Assembly (NCBI GenBank): GCA_049999725.1
Contig: JBNGIS010002715.1
Location: forward strand, 1 to 21,775
DNA: 21,775 nt
Reading direction: 5' to 3'
Source: Haplomitrium mnioides
Lineage: Eukaryota > Marchantiophyta > Haplomitriopsida > Calobryales
A model generated the notes under the pieces. That model ran no database searches. It was not told where the DNA came from and saw only the letters and a list, made by a program, of their open reading frames with translations. A program made the position numbers and the translations under genes. Every line of letters begins with the position of its first letter. Position 1 is the stretch's first letter. Below, piece by piece: positions 1 through 7,406 of the stretch.

Positions 1-153
1 ACATCCGCTAAAGTCACTGAATATATTAGTTATGAAGTCGTGGAGAGCAAAACTAACCACAACAACACTTAAATGGAAACTGCAATAGTCTAGGAAAAAC
101 CTACACATATCACAACTGTGCACGCATAGAGTGCAGCCTTGACATTATGGTGT
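1..153 (+). repeat. Copy 1 of a ~150-bp direct repeat (R1)
   Basis: This stretch matches 3790-3946 in the same orientation. Long shared words include 'actaaccaca', 'aatagtctag', 'aaaacctacaca', 'atcacaactgtgca' and 'atagagtgcagcctt'. The first ~25 bases still resemble the LINE B edge at 3790-3815, so the LINE/repeat junction itself appears to be duplicated. Similarity stops near 153, just after 'atggtg'. I see no coding potential and do not recognise the sequence as a known element. Confidence 0.75.
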
Positions 154-369
154 CAGACACAAAGTTTCAGACTATTCAGCCTCATCATGTGTAGCAGTGA
201 CAAGGTGCTACAACTTCCTGCTGGTTTCGTCAGTTCCCGACAGCAGGTCCTGATCAATCGTTGTACTGAGTTTCTGCCACTTTCCGGAAGTAACGGGAAA
301 ACTCAGTCATGATGATGCGTAGCACTCCACCAAGAATCCAACTAATCAAAATCTGTCAGCTCTCAAGCA
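154..369. other. Unassigned spacer between R1 and LINE A
   Basis: I see no convincing gene here. It contains a 9-bp perfect inverted repeat (actgagttt at 265-273 and aaactcagt at 299-307, 25-base loop). Open reading from 309 runs into LINE A, but its first ~22 codons have no counterpart in LINE copy C and are probably not part of the element. Confidence 0.5.
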
Positions 370-375
370 TCCAAC

Positions 376-1754
376 TGATAGACATATATGCGCAGATTCA
401 AGCCCTGCTGGGGAAGTGGATTTTGAAGACGGCTCTGCCAGGGGACTCAACATGCAAAGCGTTCTTACTGTATAGAGCCAGCCAAGCTAGACCACTGCCA
501 GGGATCAACGTGATTGGGGACCTATGGAATCGTCAAACATATGAGTTCCTTGAGTGGAAGGAGGCACAAGGACGCTACAAGCTTCACAAAAAGCATGAGC
601 GTAAATGGCATGACCTGATAGCAGAGATCCCTGAAAGATGGATATCACGCCTCCTTGAGGGGCCAGGACACATACGAAAAGGAGACTGGACCGGAGTTTT
701 CACGTCTACACAAGAGACTTACCCGATCACAACATTGCTGATACTGATCTGAAAGCGGACATCCTGACTCAGGCCTCTTCGCTCCCCCTTTCATGCTCAT
801 GGTTCTTTGTCACCTCTATATCTACCATGCTGACCAAAGGAAATCGACCTCAGCTTCCTCCTTCAGTGATTATGAGGAAAATGAGAGTTTGCACAGTGCC
901 CAAAGGTCAGAACTCTGAGTATAAATTACTTGGCTCCTTTATCGGAGAGGGAGACTGGGACCCTGGAATGTGGGTTTGGAAAGATAACTCCCCCCTCAGC
1001 AACTACTCCACCAAGAAAGGCCGTCAGTTCATCCTGGACCGGCCATCTACAGTAGTTCCAGTTCTGGACCGCTGGAAAGCACACGGTCTGATCAACTCTG
1101 CACACTCCTCCAGATGGACTGATATATGGGACGCGAGCAGATCAGCAAAAGAGGCCTCATTAATGTGGCTTATTGTCCAAAGAGGTGTGCAAGTTGGGAG
1201 CTTCAGAAAAAAAACAGAGAAGCCTGGCTTTGAGATTGATGCATGATGTGTCTTCTGCAAGGAGGATTTATTGGAAGACTTCATTCACTGTTTCTGGCTC
1301 TGTCCTAGGATCAACACTATCTGGAAGTGGGCAGGAAATATCATTAAAAGATTAGTGTTCTCCATTTGGGGGAATACCAGAAGGTGGAAGCCAACATGGC
1401 AGCAATGCATCCTAGGCGACAGAATTCCAAAGCCTCTGGTCGTAGCGCAAGAGATCTGGTCCTTACTAAGAGGAACAGTACTTTACTCCATATGGCTGCC
1501 CAGGAATGCAATAGTGTTCGAGAAGTCGCACATGGATATGTACTGCTTGAAAAAGAAAATCTGGATGAGACTGATTGAGTACGGAAAGAAAGCTTGGCAT
1601 GATGCTTGTAAAGACTGGACAAAGGCTCAAAATGAAGAGAAAAGAACAAATTCTTGAAGCCTTTGACAGAACATGGGGTGCAAGGCATTTGCTTTGTATC
1701 CGTGATGAGGACTCAGTTTACTGGAATTTTGATGTTAGTCGTAATCTGGATTGA
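376..1754 (+). pseudogene. LINE ORF2 C-terminal remnant (copy A)
   Basis: Broken C-terminal part of a LINE ORF2 polyprotein. Frame 1 (to 752) covers the segment after the reverse transcriptase, with motifs such as G-D-L-W-N and G-P-G-H-I-R-K-G-D-W-T-G-V-F. A ~10-base deletion near 732-740 moves the match into the frame read from ~750 to 1754. That frame contains P-Q-L-P-P-S-V, W-D-P-G-M-W-V-W-K and then a zf-RVT-like block (C-x2-C, H-C-F-W-L-C-P-R, W-x-W-A-G) around 1247-1345. A TGA at 1244-1246 interrupts it, where copy C has AGG. The zf-RVT block is usual at the end of plant LINE ORF2 proteins. The final stop is at 1752-1754, the same place as in copy C. The remnant cannot be functional. 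Confidence 0.85.
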
Positions 1755-1844
1755 GGGCATTGGGTTACTGTTGTTTACTAGGCTAGANNNNNNNNNNTAG
1801 TAATCTGGATTGAGGGCATTGGGTTACTGTTGTTTACTAGGCTA
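1741..1844. other. Assembly gap (10 N) with duplicated flanks
   Basis: Ten N lie at 1788-1797. The 45 bases at 1741-1785 (gtaatctggattgagggcat...) recur exactly at 1800-1844. Copy C has this stretch only once at the equivalent place in its 3'UTR. The simplest reading is two contig ends that overlap but were not merged, so the duplication is probably an assembly artefact and not a biological repeat. Confidence 0.85.
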
Positions 1845-1878
1845 CATCCCAAAAGGGATTGATTGGTTGTTAGTTTTC

Positions 1879-1901
1879 GCCGCTCGGCCTGATTGCTGGC
1901 C
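1879..1901 (+). other. Conserved 23-base block in the LINE 3'UTR (copy A)
   Basis: The 23 bases are identical to 15392-15414 (minus strand) in copy C, although the surrounding 3'UTR has diverged. In copy C the inner part folds as CGGCC-tgattgct-GGCCG; in copy A the outer pair is lost, leaving GGCC/GGCC. A 3' stem-loop is known to be recognised by the reverse transcriptase in some LINE families; that role here is inference. Confidence 0.5.
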
Positions 1902-1952
1902 ACGGTTGTTCCCTTGGTGCTTGAAAGTAAATAAATTTGTCCAAAGAGAGAG

Positions 1953-1970
1953 AATCAGAATCAGAATCAG
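1953..1970 (-). repeat. Hexamer tail of the ORF1-only element
   Basis: Three AATCAG units on the plus strand (CTGATT on the minus strand), followed by a partial AATA. Position and orientation fit a 3'-terminal simple repeat, the kind of tail seen on CR1/L2-type non-LTR elements in place of poly(A). Confidence 0.6.
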
Positions 1971-2108
1971 AATAAGTTTAAGGTCCCATGCCAGCCCTAG
2001 GGCCATAAAGACCAGAAGTACACCCGTGCACCGAGGTGCGGTAGAGAAAGTAAAAACCGTAGTCCGACATCACATGACGTCAACTACGAAGTGTCCTGAG
2101 AAGTGAAA

Positions 2109-2132
2109 CCCCCAATCAACTAAGGTTGGGGG
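2109..2132. repeat. Inverted repeat (hairpin) in the 3' part of the ORF1-only element
   Basis: CCCCCAA at 2109-2115 pairs with TTGGGGG at 2126-2132 across a 10-base loop. It lies ~135 bases downstream of the ORF stop on the minus strand, where a 3' recognition stem-loop could sit. Function is unknown. Confidence 0.5.
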
Positions 2133-2266
2133 CCTACAAACAAGTGTGATAATAGAAATACCAATATCAATAAGATAAAGTATATAAAGCGTAGTTATAG
2201 TCATTCAAGCTGAGATCAAGATCAAAATCAGACTCTAACTATTTATTTTTGGTCACATCAGATAAG

Positions 2267-3242
2267 TCAGTCTGGTCGGGGAGGTAGGATTTGCATCTTC
2301 CCTCCTCGGATCGCTGCCCGTTTTCCCTCTTTCCATGCTTCTTTCATTTTCCGGATTTCAGTCGGGAGGTTCCTTCTTTGATCTGGTGACAGGTTCTCAA
2401 AAATCCATAGAGGTTGTCCTTTGAGGGCTTTCTTGGATTTCAGGAGAGCCCGTCGGTCTTTGGCATTCTGGAATTTGATGAGGATTGGTCTGTTCTTACT
2501 TGAGGGCTTGCCGATTCTCTGGCATATTGAGTGTATTTTCGTGATGCCGCATGGTCGTAGGATCTGCTCTTGGATCATTTCCTGTGTATTCTCCGTTGGC
2601 TGTTCTGCTATCCCGTGTACAATCAGGTTCAATTCGCGTCCATGTAGCTCTTGTTCTTCCTTTAGGATCCCTTGAACTGTTGCTCGGACCAGGCATGGGT
2701 CTGGGGTTCCCTTCACAACACTGGACCAGGACTGGGTCACTTGAGTTCTGGTGTCCCGTAGACTTTCCTCCAAGGTGTGGTACAAATGTTCTGTCTCGGT
2801 GAATTTGTTCTTGGTTGTTTCGTAGTAGCGTGTACATGTTTCTTTCAGATCTGTGCATTTCTCTCCCATAGTGTTGAGTGTCATCATGTCAGACGTCTGT
2901 TTAGTCACTAGGTTGTCTATATCTTGGTGCAGGCCACTCTGTCGATTCTGCAGTGTAACACATGTTTCCCTCAGATATGTGTAGTTCTCCTCCATATTTG
3001 TGTTGAGTGTCTGCCTGTCAGACATCTGTTTGTCCGCTAGGTCTACTAGATCTTGGCGTAAACTGGTCTGGTGATTATGTAGTGTAGCACAGTTGAGCTC
3101 CAGTAGCAGTAAGCGTTGCAAAATGCTCTCATTGGACTCCTTCAGGTGTTGTATCTGTGTGTCCGAATCAGTTTTTTGCCTGTCAAGTTGTTTTGTCAGG
3201 GAGTGAACTATTTTCTCCAGTTTTGTAAGATCTGGGCATCCG

Positions 3243-3244
<2 letters not shown>
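2267..3244 (-). CDS. ORF1-like RNA-binding protein (coiled coil + RRM-like), 5' partial
   Basis: The frame is open for 325 codons from the (TC)n tract to a stop at 2267-2269. No ATG lies at the upstream edge, so the true N-terminus is probably lost. Residues ~1-165 are heptad-rich coiled coil with an internal tandem repeat of 43 residues (about 54-96 and 97-138, sharing the sequence T-L-N-T and an L-x-E-T-C motif). Residues ~203-290 look like the RRM-type domain of LINE ORF1 proteins (R-E-L-N-L-I-V-H-G-I, then R-P-I-L-I-K-F). The C-terminus (F-E-N-L-S-P-D-Q-R, E-G-K-R-A-A-I-R-G-G-K) matches the usual basic end of that class. Such ORF1 proteins trimerise and coat RNA. This layout is familiar from animal LINEs and less so from plants, whose ORF1 normally carries DUF4283, as in copy C. 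The frame has no stops, unlike the decayed LINEs around it. Confidence 0.75.

Positions 3245-3275
<31 letters not shown>
3245..3275. repeat. (AG)n microsatellite
   Basis: A perfect AG run, the longest simple repeat in the window. It joins the 5' edge of the ORF1-only element to LINE fragment B. Read on the minus strand it would encode a Leu-Ser run, which is not a real protein feature. Confidence 0.95.
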
Positions 3276-3277
<2 letters not shown>

Positions 3278-3812
3278 ACTTGGCAAACTAGGTTGGGGTC
3301 ACTCCCTATTGTGGTCAGTAGCTGACTACAGATCTTCATGGTGGTCTACCTCTCAGCTGTGGAAGGAGATATGGCAGGCTTGGTCAGTGCTCAAAAGATC
3401 CATCAAACAGAAGGCTCCTGAGTCCTTTGAAGAAGTTTCCAGCAGTAACATCTGGTGGTGTAAACTGGGAGAAAGTTTACTCCTGGCTGGAAACAAGAGA
3501 TGGCCAGCATTGAGATGGTCCCAGGCAGGGATCAACCTAATTGGGGACCTATGGAATCATCAAACAAATGAGTTCCTTGAGTGGGAGGAGGCACAAGACA
3601 CTACCAGCTTCACAAAAGCCATGAGCAGAAATGGCATGACCATGAAAAGATCTCTGAATTATGGGTATCACACCTCCTTGAAGGGCCAGGCCACACAAGA
3701 AAAGGAGACTGGACCAGAGTTTTCACGTCTGCACAAGAAACCCTCCCGGTCGCAATATCTCTGTGGAGTGCTGATGCTGATCTGAAAGCAGGAATCCTGA
3801 CTAAGGCTTCTT
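3270..3812 (+). mobile_element. LINE fragment B (ORF2 segment, truncated at both ends)
   Basis: This starts at 'agaccact', the same LINE position where copy A's internal deletion begins, and includes the segment missing from A (S-L-L-W-x-V-A-D, S-T-S-Q-L-W-x-E-I-W-Q-A-W, K-A-P-E-S-F-E-E-V). It continues through G-I-N-L-I-G-D-L-W-N-H-Q-T into the region shared with A and C, then loses frame at ~3597. It stops near 3812 without a 3'UTR or tail and passes into repeat R2. It codes for nothing functional. Confidence 0.85.
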
Positions 3813-3946
3813 CTCTATATAGAGTTCTGAAGTTTTGGAGAGTAAACTAACCACAAAAAACAAATATGGAAGCTGTAATAGTCTAGAAAAAACCTACACA
3901 CATCACAACTGTGCAACACATAGAGTGCAGCCTTCACAATGTGGTG
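3790..3946 (+). repeat. Copy 2 of the ~150-bp direct repeat (R2)
   Basis: Matches 1-153 in the same orientation, with scattered substitutions and small indels. The left end overlaps the 3' edge of LINE fragment B. Similarity to R1 ends near 3946; beyond that the sequence is unrelated to the region following R1. Confidence 0.75.
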
Positions 3947-4104
3947 AATGCCTTCGGAACAAAACTGCGTCCCATCGTTTCTTTTTCATACTCTAGTTCC
4001 TCTACAATACTTTTGCTCTATCTCGTATTAATCTACTCGCTTTGGATCAAGGAATTTTTTCGCATATTCTGTCCGCGGGATTTCTAAAGAAGGCTTAGAA
4101 TCAG

Positions 4105-4536
4105 CTATTTACATCCTACACATTGGGAAGGACTCCACGGCAAGGTCTGGAGGTTGGCAAGGTTCTTCATGACTGGGAAGCAAGGAGTAGGGAATACGAC
4201 GGAAAGACGAAAATTAAGTACGGTGCCATCTTCAGCCAATGTAAGATCACGGACTTTAGTATGCATGCCCTGCACTTCCAAACTCAAAGTATACCTGCAA
4301 AATGAGAAGCTGCAAGAGTGGGTTCCGTGACTTTGAGGTAAATGTTGTTGGAGATTTCATTTTCATAGACTCCACCTGCACACGACCAACAGAATAGTAA
4401 AAAAGTGAGTCAAACCCGCATTTTCATGCTCTACCAAACCACTGGAAATAACCCATCACTTACAAGAGTCTCTCAAGGAGGATGCCAATGCGACTGAGAA
4501 CCACAAGAGCAGCCAAACCGTTCTCAACAACGCCAT
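4105..4536 (-). CDS. Candidate small secreted protein, three exons
   Basis: Proposed exons on the minus strand are 4536-4464, 4375-4295 and 4172-4105 (stop TAG). Exon 1 begins with ATG and encodes a good signal peptide: a charged R5, a Leu/Trp-rich core to ~18, and a V-A-L-A cleavage site before S-S-L-R. It ends at a perfect GTAAGT donor. The 88-base intron ends in GTGTGCAG, and exon 2 keeps the frame (C-G-V-Y-E-N-E-I). Exon 2 ends CAG/GTATAC. A pyrimidine-rich stretch ending in TTCCCAG at 4173 is the proposed acceptor for exon 3, giving a 73-residue product with three Cys. I recognise no family. Exon 1 and its donor are the strongest part; exon 3 is the weakest. The gene may instead be longer, or a remnant cut by the repeats below 3946. 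Confidence 0.35.
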
Positions 4537-5088
4537 ATCGCAAAGAGAAAATTGCGAAACCCCTACACCTCTGTCTACCTCTAAAACCCTACTGCTAGTA
4601 GAGATCAATGCGCCAGTATCGCGAGTTATGCAAAAGCTTTAGGTGCAATGTTAATGGGTTGGTTGGGGCAGTCTATCACGCCTTGCTTTGTCGATTCTTG
4701 TTGCACGACTGTGTTCTGTTAAAGCGATTTCGAATTGAGTTTGACGAAGCATTCCTCGATCAAAAGTTGCAATAATTGGCGTGAATTTCCAGGACAACTT
4801 CATTGTCCCGGTATATGAATCGGTGCTGATTTCGTAAGTTCGATGCAACGGAGAGCCTTTTTCCAGAAGAGAATTTCGTGGATGTGGGCAACCACTTCCT
4901 TGAATTGAGCACGGAAGCTTTGAGAACTCATCTTGTTAAATTGCAATAAAAAATTTCTAGCCCATAAGATTCACCTGTTAACTTTTAAAAGGCTTCAAAT
5001 GTCCGGGCTTCGTGTCTGCTCTTCATAATATTCCTCTTGGAAATCCTTCCCAAACACACGGTTGATGTTCCCATGCCATATGGTGTGT

Positions 5089-5413
5089 TTAACACGCCGT
5101 ATGCAAAGCCGTTGGAAAATTGAGGAATCCCTGGCTAATTGGATACATCATGCTTGGCGACGGAAAGACTGTAATGTTCCAATTGACGTCATTCGATTCT
5201 TCTTCAGCGTCGTGAGTGCCTACACTTTTCAATTGTGTCTGAGATTTGCTTATGGACTGTAGTCAACAGGTTCGGAACCACACAGGTCTCCAGACAACTG
5301 TACCACCCTGAAACGCAGACGGCCCACTTACCCATACAAGTGAAGCACTTTTTCTACACTTTGTACAGTATTTGGAATCCTCTGCTCTCCCCTTGCACTT
5401 AAATTTTGCCACA
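5089..5413 (-). CDS. Candidate exon pair, Cys-containing, unknown product
   Basis: On the minus strand ~5413-5332 is open and encodes a basic stretch with Cys spaced C-x9-C-x2-C (K-C-K-G, Y-C-T-K-C-R-K). It ends TGG at a perfect GTAAGT donor (5331-5326). After ~90 bases an acceptor ATCTCAG at 5239 leads, in the same phase, into 5238-5089. That segment is open to TAA and has acidic and then Pro/Ser-rich sequence (D-A-E-E-E-S-N-D-V, V-F-P-S-P-S-M-M-Y-P). The upstream exon boundary, start codon and any later exons were not found. The splice phasing is suggestive; the product is unknown and chance cannot be ruled out. Confidence 0.25.
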
Positions 5414-6223
5414 GTACGACTGATCAGTCTTTAAGTCTGACCACTCTCTCTTCTGGTTCTGTTTCGTATGTCCCGGCCTCACTGTCAGCAGAATGGTGAA
5501 CACTCTCATGAGTCCAAGGACTCTCTTTTTCTAATCGATCTCTACGCATCGAAATTGCTAATTTTGGAGCTAAGTAAATATTTCTCGTCTGTCCATGGCC
5601 CATTTTGACCTTTGCAGATCATTCCCACGGTGATCTGCAATGCTGTGATCATCACATGGAGACGTAATATGCGGACGTCAGCTTTTCCTGAAATGTAGCC
5701 CGCAGTTGCACCAGCGTTTAATGCAGCGTATTACTGGCAGAAAGATGAAATCCCTCTTCGACGCTTTCTTAAACCGTATATTAAGTTAGATCCAGGTTTC
5801 TTGCAGACAACATCTATCAGAGATTCGAAAAACGCGCTTGAATATCTTCCTGCCCTGCTTCGATTGTACAGGAACATAAAGATTCCATTTCAGCTTTTGA
5901 TTAGATTTCATCTGCATTTTGCATGCATGGGCCATGCCAATTGAAACCGACACAAAGAACCATCACGAACATTGAAAGTGCCGAAATATTCCGAAAGCCT
6001 ATTCCAAATCAGAGCGAACTAGTCAAAGCACGTATCTCTGACATTAGAAAAAAGCAATTGTGCACGCTAGGGTAAAAAAAAAACCACGTACATAAGCCAT
6101 CGTTTAGCTAGAAAGTAAATCAGTGGATAGCACTGCTGGAATAAGAATGTTCCTTGTGACATGACGCGAACAGTGGAAACATATGATTTTATTTCCCAAA
6201 AAGTAAGCCATCGCGCGCGCTTA

Positions 6224-6421
6224 TGAGCATCTACCTCTCACATCGTCAAATGTCGAAGTACTGGAAAGTTGTTCTTGAATTGCGGTGTCAGTATATCCAT
6301 ATACCTTGGGATCATAACCGTAGCATTTGAGGCAAATCATTCCGTGACCGCAGCAATTTCTGCATGTTCTGGAATAACCATGCAATCTACCGTACAGCTC
6401 CAGCTTTTGGGAGAACTTCTT
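6224..6421 (-). CDS. Candidate exon with a CxxCxGxG-type zinc motif
   Basis: This minus-strand stretch is open for 66 codons between a TGA (6422-6424) and a TAA (6221-6223). Near 6318-6368 it encodes C-R-N-C-C-G-H-G-M-I-C-L-K-C-Y-G, which fits the C-x2-C-x-G-x-G...C-x2-C-x-G spacing of DnaJ-type Cys-rich domains found in many plastid assembly factors. A possible donor (GAG/GTAGAT) lies at ~6233. There is no start codon, and two other frames across the same bases also look protein-like. Treat it as a lead only. Confidence 0.25.
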
Positions 6422-7406
6422 TCAGCCTCCTGTTCATTTAAAAATCATCACTAGCACCAACGCTCAATAACAGCTACTGTAGTTACTGTAGTAGACTTGT
6501 CAGACAGTATGAAATACCTGAGAATCGTCACATGGGTCCTTCACCAAAGGCCTTCATTGCCCTTGATCATGCTCTTCTTCTTCTTCATCTTCATTGCGAG
6601 TGCAAGGGCAAGATGTGCATATTTTACAATGGAAATTTCAAGGGCAATGTCAAATTGACGTGTCAGCAGAACGAAACCAAGCGTTTGATTTTCAGGACAA
6701 AGGCTGTGTGTTTGAAATTTGATGCCCAGGCACAATTATGAGAATGAGTAACAGTACGTTGGAAATAAAGCGATGGTAGCTGGCATGGAATAAACATGTC
6801 ACACGGCATTCCTTTATTCTGCCACACAAACATATCATACACTTCTGCATGCAGAAGGGAGTGGGACCGTAGAGTAGCATGCAAGAGGAGAGAAGGGCGT
6901 CCTCAATTACTAATAATGAGAGCATTGAAGAGCCACCCACTCGTCATGTAAAGTCGGTGAGTTGTGATTGGAGTTCCAGCGGTACTGTCAATCACGTTTC
7001 CACGTGATTAGCACCAATTTCTTCACTAGAAAGCATAGTACTAATGGTGTTTTTTTTCATCTCCTCCGCATGCACACGAAAAGCAATCCATTCGAGCAAC
7101 CGACTCGGGATCATACTCACTGTACTTTCCAATACAGATTTGAATTGTTCATGGTGTTTGTCGTTTACAATACTGTACTGCAGTGAAGTGGTGAATCAGA
7201 TGCTGTTTCGGAGGAATTCTTCACTGGAATTTCTGCGCTGGCGATGGCTTACAGGACTCACATTGAGGTCCACAGAATTGTTGAGTGTATTTTTGATACT
7301 ACAGCACAGGTTTTATGCAGGACACAAAGAACGAAAATGAACGATTTTTGCACATGATGCGCGTAGTTGGGTGTTCAAGTAGATGTAGGGAGGAAAATTC
7401 GAGCCC

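Larger units (their letters stand above)
370..1952 (+). mobile_element. LINE copy A, 5'-truncated, with an internal deletion
   Basis: This is a 3' fragment of the same LINE family as copy C at 15310-21775. It holds the C-terminal third of ORF2, a 3'UTR and a tail. Homology starts near 376, where copy A reads L-I-D-I-Y-A-Q and copy C L-I-D-I-H-A-Q. Relative to copy C about 73 codons are missing at ~501-503, between the A-R-P-L and G-I-N-V-I-G-D motifs; the missing segment is present in fragment B (3270-3530). An AATAAA lies at 1930-1935, and the tail begins near 1943 as AAAGAGAGAG. The 5' truncation is typical of target-primed reverse transcription. The insertion duplicates cannot be defined because the tail merges with an (AG)n tract. 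Confidence 0.9.
1953..3244 (-). mobile_element. ORF1-only (half-LINE-like) retroelement in an (AG)n tract
   Basis: Read on the minus strand, the unit starts at the (TC)n tract (3245-3275), carries one long open frame (3244-2267), then ~300 bases without coding potential, and ends in three ATTCTG-type hexamers (1953-1970) that run straight into CTCTCTCTTT. No reverse transcriptase or endonuclease is present. The element lies between the AG-rich tail of LINE A and the longer AG tract before LINE B, so it probably inserted into, or was truncated within, an AG/TC microsatellite. Elements keeping only an ORF1 are known in mammals as HAL1; calling this a plant analogue is inference. It could also be a 5'-truncated, internally deleted LINE. 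Confidence 0.6.
3947..7406. other. Region without a confident gene; scattered exon-like pieces
   Basis: Composition is mixed and not repeat-like. No long open frame has an identifiable product. Exon-like pieces listed separately lie at 4105-4536, 5089-5413 and 6224-6421 (all minus). On the plus strand 5699-5943 is open for 82 codons after a TAG and reads as plausible protein, and a 69-codon ATG frame lies at 6532-6741. Neither has a recognisable domain. The overlap of several protein-like frames in one place means chance cannot be excluded. One or more multi-exon genes may be present; transcript data would decide. Confidence 0.4.

Noticed and set aside
3245-3286. Leu-Ser run at the start of the ORF1-like frame
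   Set aside because: It is translation of the (TC)n microsatellite; the upstream codon is TTG and there is no ATG, so it is not a real N-terminus.
6532-6741. 69-codon ATG frame on the plus strand
   Set aside because: No signal peptide, domain or splice signal, and the opposite strand is equally open. Too short to support on its own.
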